A DNA stretch of 64,000 nucleotides, taken from the NCBI GenBank assembly GCA_964473105.1, contig CAYYNQ010000038.1, positions 1 to 64,000 of the forward strand. The letters are read 5' to 3'. Positions within the stretch are counted from its first letter, which is position 1. Every line of letters begins with the position of its first letter. Positions 34,857 through 43,263 of the stretch are shown here, piece after piece. This stretch comes from CAYYNQ01 sp964473105. GTDB lineage: Bacteria > Sumerlaeota > Sumerlaeia > MVZB01. A model generated the notes under the pieces. It did not search any database and was not told the origin of the DNA. It was given only the letters and a program-made list of their open reading frames with translations. A program made the translations under genes and the position numbers.

Positions 34857-36143
34857 TCATCCCGTCCATACCGGACCTGACCGGTCCTGCCCGAACAGGG
34901 GTTCGCAACCCGTTTTCGTGACGATGAATGTCTTCTCGAGCTGCAGTCCGCCCGCGTCCGGGATCATCACCGGTGTCTCGAGGTTGAACACCATCCCTGT
35001 TTCCAGTTCAAGGTCCGACGGGATGTCGATGCAGTCGTCGTGCAGGAGTTTCCCGCTGTCGGGCATGATCATCGGGTATTCTCGCATGTCCAGGCCGAGG
35101 CCGTGTCCGATTGTGGAAATGATCCATTCAGGATGATCATCCACGACTTCCTGCATGGATTTCTGAACGGTTGAGGATCTTACACCGGGACGTGCTGCCG
35201 CCCGTCCCGCCTCAACTGCGTCCTGCAGGATCGGGAAAATTCTTTGGTATTGATCCTCCACCCCGGGCGTCATCAGCGTTGTGCCGCTGTCGGAATAATG
35301 ATGGCCCGCGATACAGCCCGTGTCGATAAATAGGAACTCGCCGGGTTGGATGACATGCTCGGGTCCGGATGCGATCCCGTATCCCCGGATACTGTAGGAG
35401 AAATGTTCGGATTCCGCGCCGGCCTTTGCGACCTCAACCCGGAAATGTTCACGTAGTTCGGACATCCTTGTACCGGGTCGGGCGACTTGCAGGAAATTCA
35501 TCATGGCCTGCTCATTGATAAGTCCGCTGTGACTCAGGGATTCGATCTCGTCGGGAGACTTCACCGCCCGAATCAGCCTCAATAGATTTGAACAGTCCAT
35601 AAGTTGTGCATCGGGCAGTGCCTCCGATAGAAATCGACGTGCCGGTCCCGATATACCGTCCATCTCAAGACCGATCACCGACCGGTCAAACTTGTGGTCC
35701 TTCAGCATGTGGGCCAGGGCCTCGTGTGGTGAGGATGGATGATCGTCCCTTGAAAACAGGGCATGAAAGCCCGCAAGGCCGGGTTCCGGCGACTTGGGTT
35801 CGGGAACCAGGTTTATCTTGGGCTTTCCTGCCAGATAGACTTCACTGTTGCAGCCCATCGTGTTGACGGCAAAATTGGGCCTCACGACAAGCAAGGGATC
35901 ACCGCCGGCCGGCCGGGCGGCATATGTTGGCACGAGGTCCGCGGATGAACCGGGCATGGCCATGTACTCTCTGAGACGCGAATCCATCCAGCAGGCGTAG
36001 CCGGTCAGGTATGTGACAGTGGACGGTATGGCGGCAACCACGACGTCCAGACCGTGGTCCCGCATGAATTGGTCCGCGCGTGTTTTGTTGAACAACACCA
36101 TTCCAGACCCGGCCTTTCCCGATTCATCTTCCGGTTCATGCAT
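34857..36143 (-). CDS. M24 family metallopeptidase (Xaa-Pro aminopeptidase-like)
   Basis: About 428 residues, with a creatinase N-terminal domain followed by the pita-bread fold. The dinuclear metal ligands are readable: FIDTGCIAGHHYSDSGT (two Asp), IGHGLGLDMREYP (His), ELETGMVFNLETP (Glu) and LQLEKTFIVT (Glu). The frame opens to 36221, but that overlaps the divergent region; ATG at 36143 follows GGGGGCTC, and ATG at 36101 (MVLFNKTRADQFM) would also match how family members begin. No signal peptide is apparent, so it is probably cytosolic. It is a single gene, convergent with the lactonase and divergent from the SDR gene. It could be a dipeptidase or a creatinase-type hydrolase. Confidence 0.85.
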   Translation of the reverse strand: MHEPEDESGKAGSGMVLFNKTRADQFMRDHGLDVVVAAIPSTVTYLTGYACWMDSRLREYMAMPGSSADLVPTYAARPAGGDPLLVVRPNFAVNTMGCNSEVYLAGKPKINLVPEPKSPEPGLAGFHALFSRDDHPSSPHEALAHMLKDHKFDRSVIGLEMDGISGPARRFLSEALPDAQLMDCSNLLRLIRAVKSPDEIESLSHSGLINEQAMMNFLQVARPGTRMSELREHFRVEVAKAGAESEHFSYSIRGYGIASGPEHVIQPGEFLFIDTGCIAGHHYSDSGTTLMTPGVEDQYQRIFPILQDAVEAGRAAARPGVRSSTVQKSMQEVVDDHPEWIISTIGHGLGLDMREYPMIMPDSGKLLHDDCIDIPSDLELETGMVFNLETPVMIPDAGGLQLEKTFIVTKTGCEPLFGQDRSGPVWTG

Positions 36144-36374
36144 GAGCCCCCATTGAAACCCAATCGGGGAAAATCTTCCATGGAAACCGCCGTCAGTTCG
36201 GGGTTGCCTTACAGGTTGCATCGGTTAGAATTGGTGCGGACTCAACCGGACAGGGAATGGATCAAGGCTGTAGGGGGCTGTGCCGAGGTCCGTCAAATCC
36301 GGGACAACCGGGGATCCGACCCCACCAGGGTGTCGGCTGAACCCCTCGATATTATCATGGAGGCATGCAATTCA

Positions 36375-37142
36375 ATGCTTTTAGAGAACAGGGTGGCATT
36401 GATTACCGGGGGAACCAACGGGATCGGCCGCGCATCGGCGGAGCGTTTTGCAGAGGAGGGTGCGAAAGTTGTTATCTGCGGCCGAAACGACGAACGTGGT
36501 CAGGATGTCGTGAGGACGATCGAGGAGAACGGGGGTGAAGCACTCTACCTCCGGATTGATGTCGGCCAGATGTCGGGCATCAAAAATCTCATTGATGCCA
36601 CGTACGACCGGTTTGGCAAGCTCGATGTCATATTCAGCAACGCGGGAATCTATGGCATGAAGGGTAGCGCCGTGGATATCACGGAGGAGGATTTCGATCG
36701 GGTCCTCTCGGTCAACCTGAAGGCTGCCTGGATGCTAGCTCACAATGCCTTCCCCCGCATGCTTGGGGACGGAGGCGGTGTGATGATCATCTGCGGATCG
36801 CCCCACTCGAAGCGTGGTTATGCGAACTACTGTGCATACCAGACAACCAAGGGAGGCCTGGCTGCGCTGACACGGTCGCTGGGGGCGGATTTCGCGCCCG
36901 ATATCCGTGTCAACTGCCTGATCCCCGGCGCCTTTATCACGGGATTGTGGGATGATGTCCCTCGGGAAACCATCGACATGAGCGCGAAGTTCTGCATCAT
37001 GCAGCGAAATGGGGAGCTTCGGGAGATCGCTGACGCGGCGCTGTTTCTGGCGTCGGACATGTCTTCATTCATGACCGGGGCGGACCTGGTTGTCGACGGA
37101 GGCCTGATCAACATCATCAACAAATACAAGAAAAAAGAATGA
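36375..37142 (+). CDS. Short-chain dehydrogenase/reductase (SDR)
   Basis: 255 residues, classical SDR length. The cofactor motif is ALITGGTNGIGRA (TGxxxGxG), NAG occurs in VIFSNAGIYG, and the active-site Tyr-x-x-x-Lys is YQTTK with an upstream Ser in CGSPHSK. The frame is open back to 36054, but the ATG at 36375 sits 11 bases after GGAGG and begins MLLENRVALITGG, the standard SDR start. It is followed 50 bases later by a PanB-like gene and then a secreted hydrolase, all on the plus strand, and may oxidise a product of that hydrolase. Confidence 0.88.
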   Translation: MLLENRVALITGGTNGIGRASAERFAEEGAKVVICGRNDERGQDVVRTIEENGGEALYLRIDVGQMSGIKNLIDATYDRFGKLDVIFSNAGIYGMKGSAVDITEEDFDRVLSVNLKAAWMLAHNAFPRMLGDGGGVMIICGSPHSKRGYANYCAYQTTKGGLAALTRSLGADFAPDIRVNCLIPGAFITGLWDDVPRETIDMSAKFCIMQRNGELREIADAALFLASDMSSFMTGADLVVDGGLINIINKYKKKE

Positions 37143-37192
37143 TCGCTGGAATTCGGCAGGAAGGGGTGCAGTTCATCCTGTGATGGACTGCC

Positions 37193-37981
37193 GTGGTCAA
37201 TATGGCACCGATGACAGTCAAGGAGATGCTGGCCTGCAAGGGCAAGAGGAAGCTGACCATGATCGCGGTCAATGGCTTTGATGATGCGCAGGCTTGTGAA
37301 ATGGCCGGGATCGACATGCTTGCATTGAGGGCCTCGAACCTTCCCCCGGTTCGTGAGGGTGCACCAAACTGTTTTGTGCGGCCAGCCGCGACAAGGGCGA
37401 ATTACCGGCCCAGCAATGAGGCTGCGATCCGTGAATGTTTCTCGTTGATCGAGCAGGGGGCTGATGCGATCCATATGGTTCCGGGCCTGGAACGGGTCCG
37501 TGCCGTTGCACAGATGAAGATCCCGGTTTTCAGCCATGTCGGGTTCTGCCCGGACTTTATGTCATGGACCGGGGGTTACAGGGCGGTTGGCAAGACGGCC
37601 GATGAGGCCATGCAGGTTTACCGTGAGACGCTGCAGATCCAGGATGCCGGTGCGGTTGGCGTGGAGATGGAGGTTGTGCCCGAGAAGATAGCCGCAGAGA
37701 TTACCAAACGGGTCGAGATCCATGTCTCCTCGCTTGGGAGTGGATCCGGATGCGACAGCGAGATGTTGTTTGCCGTCGACATGTTGGGAACCCACAACAA
37801 GCATTACCCACGTCATGCCAAGCGCTACCGAAATTACTTTGAGGACTCCGTCGAGGTGTTCAGGCAGTTCAGGCAGGAGGTTGAGGACGGGATTTTCCCG
37901 ACCGAGGAGCATACCGTCAGGATCAAGGATGACGAGTTCGACAAGTTTATGGATCAGGTGGATAAGGGGAAATGGGCATGA
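37193..37981 (+). CDS. Ketopantoate hydroxymethyltransferase (PanB)-fold protein lacking the metal ligands
   Basis: 262 residues from a GTG, or 259 from the ATG at 37202. Several stretches follow PanB: TMIAVNGFDDAQACEMAGID, FSHVGFCPDFMSWTGGY (PanB HLGLTPQSxxxxGGY) and AVGVEMEVVPEKIAAEITKR, which keeps the catalytic Glu. However, the three Mg ligands of E. coli PanB (Asp45, Asp84, Glu114) align with non-acidic residues: LRAS replaces VGDS, VRPAAT replaces LADLP, and HMVPG replaces KIEGG. A roughly 20-residue stretch after the first motif is also missing. It is therefore not a normal PanB; it may belong to the PEP mutase/isocitrate lyase side of this superfamily. Its end overlaps the CocE-like gene by ten bases. 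The alignment was made from memory. Confidence 0.7.
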   Translation: MVNMAPMTVKEMLACKGKRKLTMIAVNGFDDAQACEMAGIDMLALRASNLPPVREGAPNCFVRPAATRANYRPSNEAAIRECFSLIEQGADAIHMVPGLERVRAVAQMKIPVFSHVGFCPDFMSWTGGYRAVGKTADEAMQVYRETLQIQDAGAVGVEMEVVPEKIAAEITKRVEIHVSSLGSGSGCDSEMLFAVDMLGTHNKHYPRHAKRYRNYFEDSVEVFRQFRQEVEDGIFPTEEHTVRIKDDEFDKFMDQVDKGKWA

Positions 37982-39771
37982 GACTTCCATGGAAACATCG
38001 GGGCCGCTGGTTCCTTCGTGGATGCATGGGAATATTCATTCATCAATATCTCGGCATGGTCATGATCTTGCCGATTCTTGTGATCATGGCCGGGTTGCCC
38101 GTTGCCACGGCGGCCACTGCAGATCTGGTGGTCATGGAACCCACCATGGTACCGATGCGCGACGGCACGCGACTGGCAACGAATATTTACAGGATTGCCG
38201 GGGAGACCGGACCTGCCCCGGTGCTGCTGCTGAAGACCGGTTACGGCCGGACCGGGTTCGATGATCAGGCACGTCGGATCGCCGCCCGGGGTTATGTTGC
38301 CGTCACGCAGGACAGTAGCGGACGGTTTGGCTCCGAGGGTGAATACATGGTTTACTGGGGCGAACCTCCCGACGGTTTCGACACCGTGACCTGGATTCGC
38401 GAACAACCCTGGTGCGATGGACAGGTCGGGATGTGGGGAGGGTCCTACATGGGCTCGATCCAGTGGCTGACCGCTACTACGGGTGTTCCACTGGGGGCGC
38501 TTGCCCCCACCGCATCGTGCAGTTATTTCTACCACAATGTCTATAATCAGGGCGGGGTGATTATACTGTCTTTGGTCCGCGCGGGATTTGGGGCGAATGT
38601 CTACGGCCCCCCGCCCGAGGCCGGGGCTTCACCCAAATGGCCTGAGTGGTATCTGACCCTTCCGTTGATGGATTTTGATGATGTTGTGGGCTATCCCGCG
38701 CCCATGCAGATGAACATGATCAAGCATCATACCCCGGACGGCTTCTGGCGTGAGACCGATGCACGTAACTTTGAAGTCATGGATTTCCCGGCACAGCATA
38801 TCGTCGGTTATTACGACTTCTTGTGCTGGGGGTCGGTTTATGCCTATCAGGGGATGCGGCATCGCTCCGCCTCGGCCCGTTCAAGGAACAACCAGCAGCT
38901 GGTTCTTGGCCCATGGGATCACGGGTCACTGAGCAATTCCAAGACCGGTGATGTGGAATTCGGTGAATATTCAGGGATCGACGTGTTTGAGGAGAACATG
39001 AAATGGTATGACCGCTGGTTCAGGGGGGTCGATGCAGACAAGTCTTATCCACGCGTGCGTTATTTCATGATGGGAACGAACGAGTGGCGTGAGTCGACAG
39101 ACTGGCCGCCCGGGGAATCCTTGCTGTCCCCCTTTTATCTTCATTCCGGCGGTGGGGCCAACACGCGGGGCGGCGATGGCAGGATCAGCCTGCGCCCGCC
39201 GACCATCCACCAGCCGCCCGATCGCTTTGAAGCGGATCCTGCCGATCCCGTCCCGTCTGCGCCGGCACATAAGACAAAATATTTTGACGGGTTCGGGCCG
39301 TATGACCAGCAGGTTGCGCATGACCGGCAGGATGTATTGGTTTTCCAGACCGAGCCGCTTGAGGAGCCGGTCAGTTTTGCCGGGGCGCTCAGTGCGGAGT
39401 TGTACATCACGACAAACACGCCGGATGCCGATTTTGTCGTTAAAGTGGTCGATGTTCATCCCGACGGGTTCTCTCACCCCCTCGCCCATGGCATTCTCAG
39501 GGCCAGTGCACGTGAATCACTTGTGGAGCGCAAACCGCTGGTACCGGGGGAAGTTTACCTGTTGAACATTGACCTGGGTCATTCTGCGGCGACCGTGGTG
39601 GCTGGTCACCGGCTTGCGTTTCAGATTCAGGGCAGCCACTTCCCGGTCTGGGAACGAAATACAAATACCGGTGAGGGCCCGTTCGGCCGGGAGGTTTTGG
39701 TTTCAACCCAGACGGTGTATCACGATCCCGGCCGACCCTCGCGAATTCTGCTGCCGCTGCTGAATGATTGA
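37972..39771 (+). CDS. CocE/NonD family hydrolase (X-Pro dipeptidyl-peptidase-like)
   Basis: 599 residues, exported: a basic N-terminus and a long hydrophobic helix (MVMILPILVIMAGLPVATAA) act as a signal. The alpha/beta-hydrolase domain has MRDGTRLATNIYR, TQDSSGRFGSEGEY and the nucleophile Ser158 in GMWGGSYMGSIQW. The later GPWDHGSL carries the likely His region, and the C-terminal jelly-roll (VSFAGALSAELYITT) is the usual second domain. Relatives are cocaine esterase, glutaryl-7-ACA acylase and X-Pro peptidases, acting on esters or amides. It overlaps the PanB-like gene by ten bases, tying an exported hydrolase to the two cytosolic enzymes upstream. Confidence 0.88.
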   Translation: MGMRLPWKHRGRWFLRGCMGIFIHQYLGMVMILPILVIMAGLPVATAATADLVVMEPTMVPMRDGTRLATNIYRIAGETGPAPVLLLKTGYGRTGFDDQARRIAARGYVAVTQDSSGRFGSEGEYMVYWGEPPDGFDTVTWIREQPWCDGQVGMWGGSYMGSIQWLTATTGVPLGALAPTASCSYFYHNVYNQGGVIILSLVRAGFGANVYGPPPEAGASPKWPEWYLTLPLMDFDDVVGYPAPMQMNMIKHHTPDGFWRETDARNFEVMDFPAQHIVGYYDFLCWGSVYAYQGMRHRSASARSRNNQQLVLGPWDHGSLSNSKTGDVEFGEYSGIDVFEENMKWYDRWFRGVDADKSYPRVRYFMMGTNEWRESTDWPPGESLLSPFYLHSGGGANTRGGDGRISLRPPTIHQPPDRFEADPADPVPSAPAHKTKYFDGFGPYDQQVAHDRQDVLVFQTEPLEEPVSFAGALSAELYITTNTPDADFVVKVVDVHPDGFSHPLAHGILRASARESLVERKPLVPGEVYLLNIDLGHSAATVVAGHRLAFQIQGSHFPVWERNTNTGEGPFGREVLVSTQTVYHDPGRPSRILLPLLND

Positions 39772-39933
39772 AGTCTTTCTGCGGACGAACGTCACATGCA
39801 GGGGGGACATGACCCCGCTCAAAAGAAATGGCGCAGCTCGTTCGTGAGTCCAGCATCGGTCCGTTTTTGTCCAGTGCTGTACGCCGTGTATGGACGGGCT
39901 GATCGGTCAACGTACGCATGAACTGATGAACGA

Positions 39934-41766
39934 TTATTCGGCCGCAAGCACCATGACAAGTTTTTCACCGGCCGCATGGGGTAGGCTGGTTTTTCCGTCC
40001 AGGATCGAGCGCCAGGAAAACCGGACCTTTCGTGGCGAAGGGGTTGGGGGGGCATCTGCATCGGCATACAGGATGATTTCCGCCTCGCGTGTAACCGTCA
40101 GAAACCTTTCCTTGAAACCCTCGTCAGGGTTGATTCCGGTCTCGGGATTGTAATCGCTTGCGGTCCAGGCGTGTAATCCTTGGGGGAGGTCCTCCACCGA
40201 GATGGCGATCTCACCGCTGTATCCCTCCTCCTGCTGCATCATCACGGTCAGCTTGTGTGCATTCCCCTGCCGCAGGTTGACCCGGTCGCCTGTAATCCAG
40301 ACGGCTCCGACGTGCGGGATCTGCCGGCGGACCAACAACCGGTAATGGAAATCCGGGTCTCCGTTACGTGAGGTGATATCACGCATTTCCAGTAAATATT
40401 CACCCTCCAGTTTGAAGGTGTACAGGGTGCGTGGCTGGATGTCCTTGGCATAGAATGTAAAGTTGCGGACCAGCCGTTTGTAGATGTTCGTCAGGAACTC
40501 GTTGCCATCCATGTCACGGATTCCTATGCGTGGGTTGAACAGCGGTGGCCCCTTGACCGGGGTTTCAATTTCAAACACCAGTGGCTCGTCCTTGAAGGCA
40601 TGGAACCGGTAATAATCGACATCATCGGGGCGGTCGATGAAGCCTTCGATAATGACCGGCGGGCTGATCTCTTGTGCCTTCTCCATGGAGTCATTGTCGT
40701 CGGTTTTTTCGGCAACCATGGGGATATCATCCAAAATCACTGTCCCGGCGGGGTCGGCGACTGGCATCGCGGGCTCCGGGTTTTCCCGTTGGGGGCTGCC
40801 CGGAGCTTTCCCGTCCTGTTTCCCAACGGTTCGGGTTGAATCGGGGGAGGCAACGGTCAGGTCCCAGAGCTGCCTGATACGACCGGGTGGCAGGCCGCGT
40901 TTCCAGTGTCCGTAGGCCAGCGCTACAGCCTGGGTGTCATCGGCGGAATGCCTGATTGAAATCATGTAAACCGAGGTTTCCGCACCGGGTTTTCGGCCTG
41001 GATGTGATTCCATCGACTCAATGCGCAGCAGATACTGTCCGGCCTCTTCAAACCGATATTCCAGTCTGGGATCGCGGGACAAGTGAGGGCTGACCGGTTC
41101 ATCGTTCCGGGCCAGGCGCCTGATTTGGCCTGCATCGAACCAGCTGCCTGTTGGCGCAAAGAGGCTTAACTGCGGGTCGAAGTCCGGGCCTGTCGACTTG
41201 ACCTGGAAGACCAGTTGCTCCCCTGCATCCACTTCGAATGAGTAATAGTCCAGCTGGTTGATTTCGATGATGCGCCCGCAGATCACCGACGGGAATGTGA
41301 CCGGCTGTGCGTTGGACGGGAGATCATGCGGCCCGGCCATCTCTGTGATGATCGGTTGATCCACCACATCGAAGGATACGCTGTTTGTCAGGCCATCGGA
41401 ATTGATGAAACGTATGCTATGGGACCCGATGCGTGCATCGCCCGCAATACACAACTGCAGCGTGGGGGAGGCATCCCCTTCCGTATGGAGAATCTGTGCA
41501 GTCAATCCCTGCAAATCATCGGACATTGTCCCGGTAGTCGAATGATCGCCATCGGGTGGTGTTTCGGGTGACTTTTTAACCGGGCCGGAGGGGAACCAGA
41601 CGGTGCTTGAGGGTTCGGTGATGACTCCTCCGCCAACTTCCGCCAGCACGACCTGGCCCGGTTCACCACAGGGGGGATAAATAAAGGTGGCATCCTTTGC
41701 CCATGTGCCGTTGCCGCATACAATCAGCAAGGCTGTGAGGAGGAAAGAGGTCCAGCTTGTATTCAT
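39934..41766 (-). CDS. Secreted PPC-domain protein, paralogue of 27862-29613
   Basis: 610 residues with a Sec signal (FLLTALLIVCGNGTWA). The layout matches the first PPC protein: an opening TFIYPPCGEPGQVVLAEVGG strand region, PPC-like domains with LDYYSFEVDAGEQLVFQVKS and AGQYLLRIESMESH, and later DDVDYYRFHAFKDEPLVFEI with EGEYLLEMRD. The end carries RQGNAHKLTVMMQQEEGYSG, which mirrors KIKMTVHQEEGFKG of the paralogue. It is the last gene in a minus-strand module after PSD1 (43264-45831) and DUF1501 (41921-43255), separated from the latter by 154 bases. Gene order differs from the first copy, where PPC comes first. Function unknown. Confidence 0.82.
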   Translation of the reverse strand: MNTSWTSFLLTALLIVCGNGTWAKDATFIYPPCGEPGQVVLAEVGGGVITEPSSTVWFPSGPVKKSPETPPDGDHSTTGTMSDDLQGLTAQILHTEGDASPTLQLCIAGDARIGSHSIRFINSDGLTNSVSFDVVDQPIITEMAGPHDLPSNAQPVTFPSVICGRIIEINQLDYYSFEVDAGEQLVFQVKSTGPDFDPQLSLFAPTGSWFDAGQIRRLARNDEPVSPHLSRDPRLEYRFEEAGQYLLRIESMESHPGRKPGAETSVYMISIRHSADDTQAVALAYGHWKRGLPPGRIRQLWDLTVASPDSTRTVGKQDGKAPGSPQRENPEPAMPVADPAGTVILDDIPMVAEKTDDNDSMEKAQEISPPVIIEGFIDRPDDVDYYRFHAFKDEPLVFEIETPVKGPPLFNPRIGIRDMDGNEFLTNIYKRLVRNFTFYAKDIQPRTLYTFKLEGEYLLEMRDITSRNGDPDFHYRLLVRRQIPHVGAVWITGDRVNLRQGNAHKLTVMMQQEEGYSGEIAISVEDLPQGLHAWTASDYNPETGINPDEGFKERFLTVTREAEIILYADADAPPTPSPRKVRFSWRSILDGKTSLPHAAGEKLVMVLAAE

Positions 41767-41920
41767 GATTTCATGTTTGTGCCCGGCGTCATGGTCATCG
41801 CGGGATGGACGATCAGCCTTCGGGAATATGGCGGGCTCGAGTGTAATGACCGGGCTGAAGATCGGTCGGTTCCATCCTCCCTGCAGAATTTCATGTTGGG
41901 CACGACTGGAAATGATTCCA

Positions 41921-43255
41921 TCAGATCAACTCATGGATTGGGATTCCGGTCTGGTCGTCAAGAGCATTGGCAATCTTGACGGGGCGCCCCAGCGGAGACA
42001 TGATTTCCTTGGTCCAGTCGATTCCCATGGCTTTGTAAATCGTGGCGTGCAGGTCACCAATACTGACTAGGCGGTCTGCAATGTGGGTCCCCTTCTCGTC
42101 ACTGGCGCCGACCACATGTCCGCCCTTGATGCCGCCTCCACCGATAGCCATGGACCAGCAATGGGGCCAGTGGTCGCGCCCGCCGTCAGGATTGAAGTGG
42201 GTTGTCCTCCCGAATTCACCCATCACAGCGACGATTGTGGATTCGAGCAGTCCTCGTTGATCAAGGTCTTCCATCAATGCGGCCAGGGCCTGGTCGAACG
42301 GCGGCATGCCTTCATCGCGGATACTTTCATCGTGATTTCTGTGGGTATCCCAGTTGAACCCGCCCGTTGCCGTCACGAACCGGCAACCGGCCTCCACCAG
42401 CCGTCGCGACAGGAGGAAACTCTGGCCGAATCCATTGCGGCCGTAGGCGTCGCGTGTCCCGCCAGATTCCTTTGACAGGTCAAATGCATGCTTGACTTCG
42501 GGTGAGAGGATCATCTCCAGCGCCTGTGTGCTGTAGGTGTCCAGTGAGTCCATTTCAGCAAGAGGCCTCTTCCGGCGATAGAGGCGGGTCACGACTTCCT
42601 GAAAAGATCTGCGGTCCTCTATACGCTCAATCGGGATGTCCTCGGGAAGCGAGAGGTCGGGCAGCCTGAAATCCCCCTCATCCGGTTTCGGGATCTGAAG
42701 CGGTTCATATTCGGGCCCGAGGAATGCGGATCCAAAATGATAGGAGTTGGTGTCCGGCACATTCACATAGGGGGGGATTCTGTTATTTGAGCCCAGTTCG
42801 CTCGCAATCATGGACCCGATGCTCGGAAACTTCAACGCGGGGTTCTGTCGATGACCCGTGATCGCGTAATGGATTGCCTCGGGGTGGTCGATTTCCTCGG
42901 AGTGCATCGAGCGAATCAGTGAAAGCTTGTCCATATGATGTGCGACCCTCGGGAGGAGTTCGGAAATCTGGACCCCGTCTGCCCGGGTTGATATTGCACG
43001 AAATGAGCTGGTGGGTTTGGGATCCCAGGAATCAACCTGGCTTGGAGCACCCTTGAGGAACACGAGAATACACGACTGTGCCCGGGAGCGGTTGAATTCA
43101 CCCTGAAGACCTTTTACGGCCATGACATCACGGGCTCGAAACCAGTCACTGAGGCCAAACCCGAGCAGGCTCAGCGAGCCCGCGCGCAGGAAGGATCTGC
43201 GGTCCATCCCCACTTTTCGGTAGGAATCGCAGCAGGTGTCGTGGGTGTTTTTCAT
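41921..43255 (-). CDS. DUF1501 family protein, Tat-exported
   Basis: 444 residues, with a twin-arginine leader MDRRSFLRAGSLSLLG near the start. The body has the DUF1501 hallmarks: ILVFLKGAPSQVDSWDPKPT, YAITGHRQNP, VAVMGEFGRTTHFNPDGGRDHWP and GDLHATIYKAMGIDWT. It parallels the gene at 32507-33865 along its whole length, including a similar FLSRRLVEAGCRFVTATGG segment. It starts nine bases downstream of the PSD1 gene, so the two are co-transcribed, as is typical. No lactonase follows here, unlike the first copy. Confidence 0.9.
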   Translation of the reverse strand: MKNTHDTCCDSYRKVGMDRRSFLRAGSLSLLGFGLSDWFRARDVMAVKGLQGEFNRSRAQSCILVFLKGAPSQVDSWDPKPTSSFRAISTRADGVQISELLPRVAHHMDKLSLIRSMHSEEIDHPEAIHYAITGHRQNPALKFPSIGSMIASELGSNNRIPPYVNVPDTNSYHFGSAFLGPEYEPLQIPKPDEGDFRLPDLSLPEDIPIERIEDRRSFQEVVTRLYRRKRPLAEMDSLDTYSTQALEMILSPEVKHAFDLSKESGGTRDAYGRNGFGQSFLLSRRLVEAGCRFVTATGGFNWDTHRNHDESIRDEGMPPFDQALAALMEDLDQRGLLESTIVAVMGEFGRTTHFNPDGGRDHWPHCWSMAIGGGGIKGGHVVGASDEKGTHIADRLVSIGDLHATIYKAMGIDWTKEIMSPLGRPVKIANALDDQTGIPIHELI

Positions 43256-43263
43256 CCGTGGCC

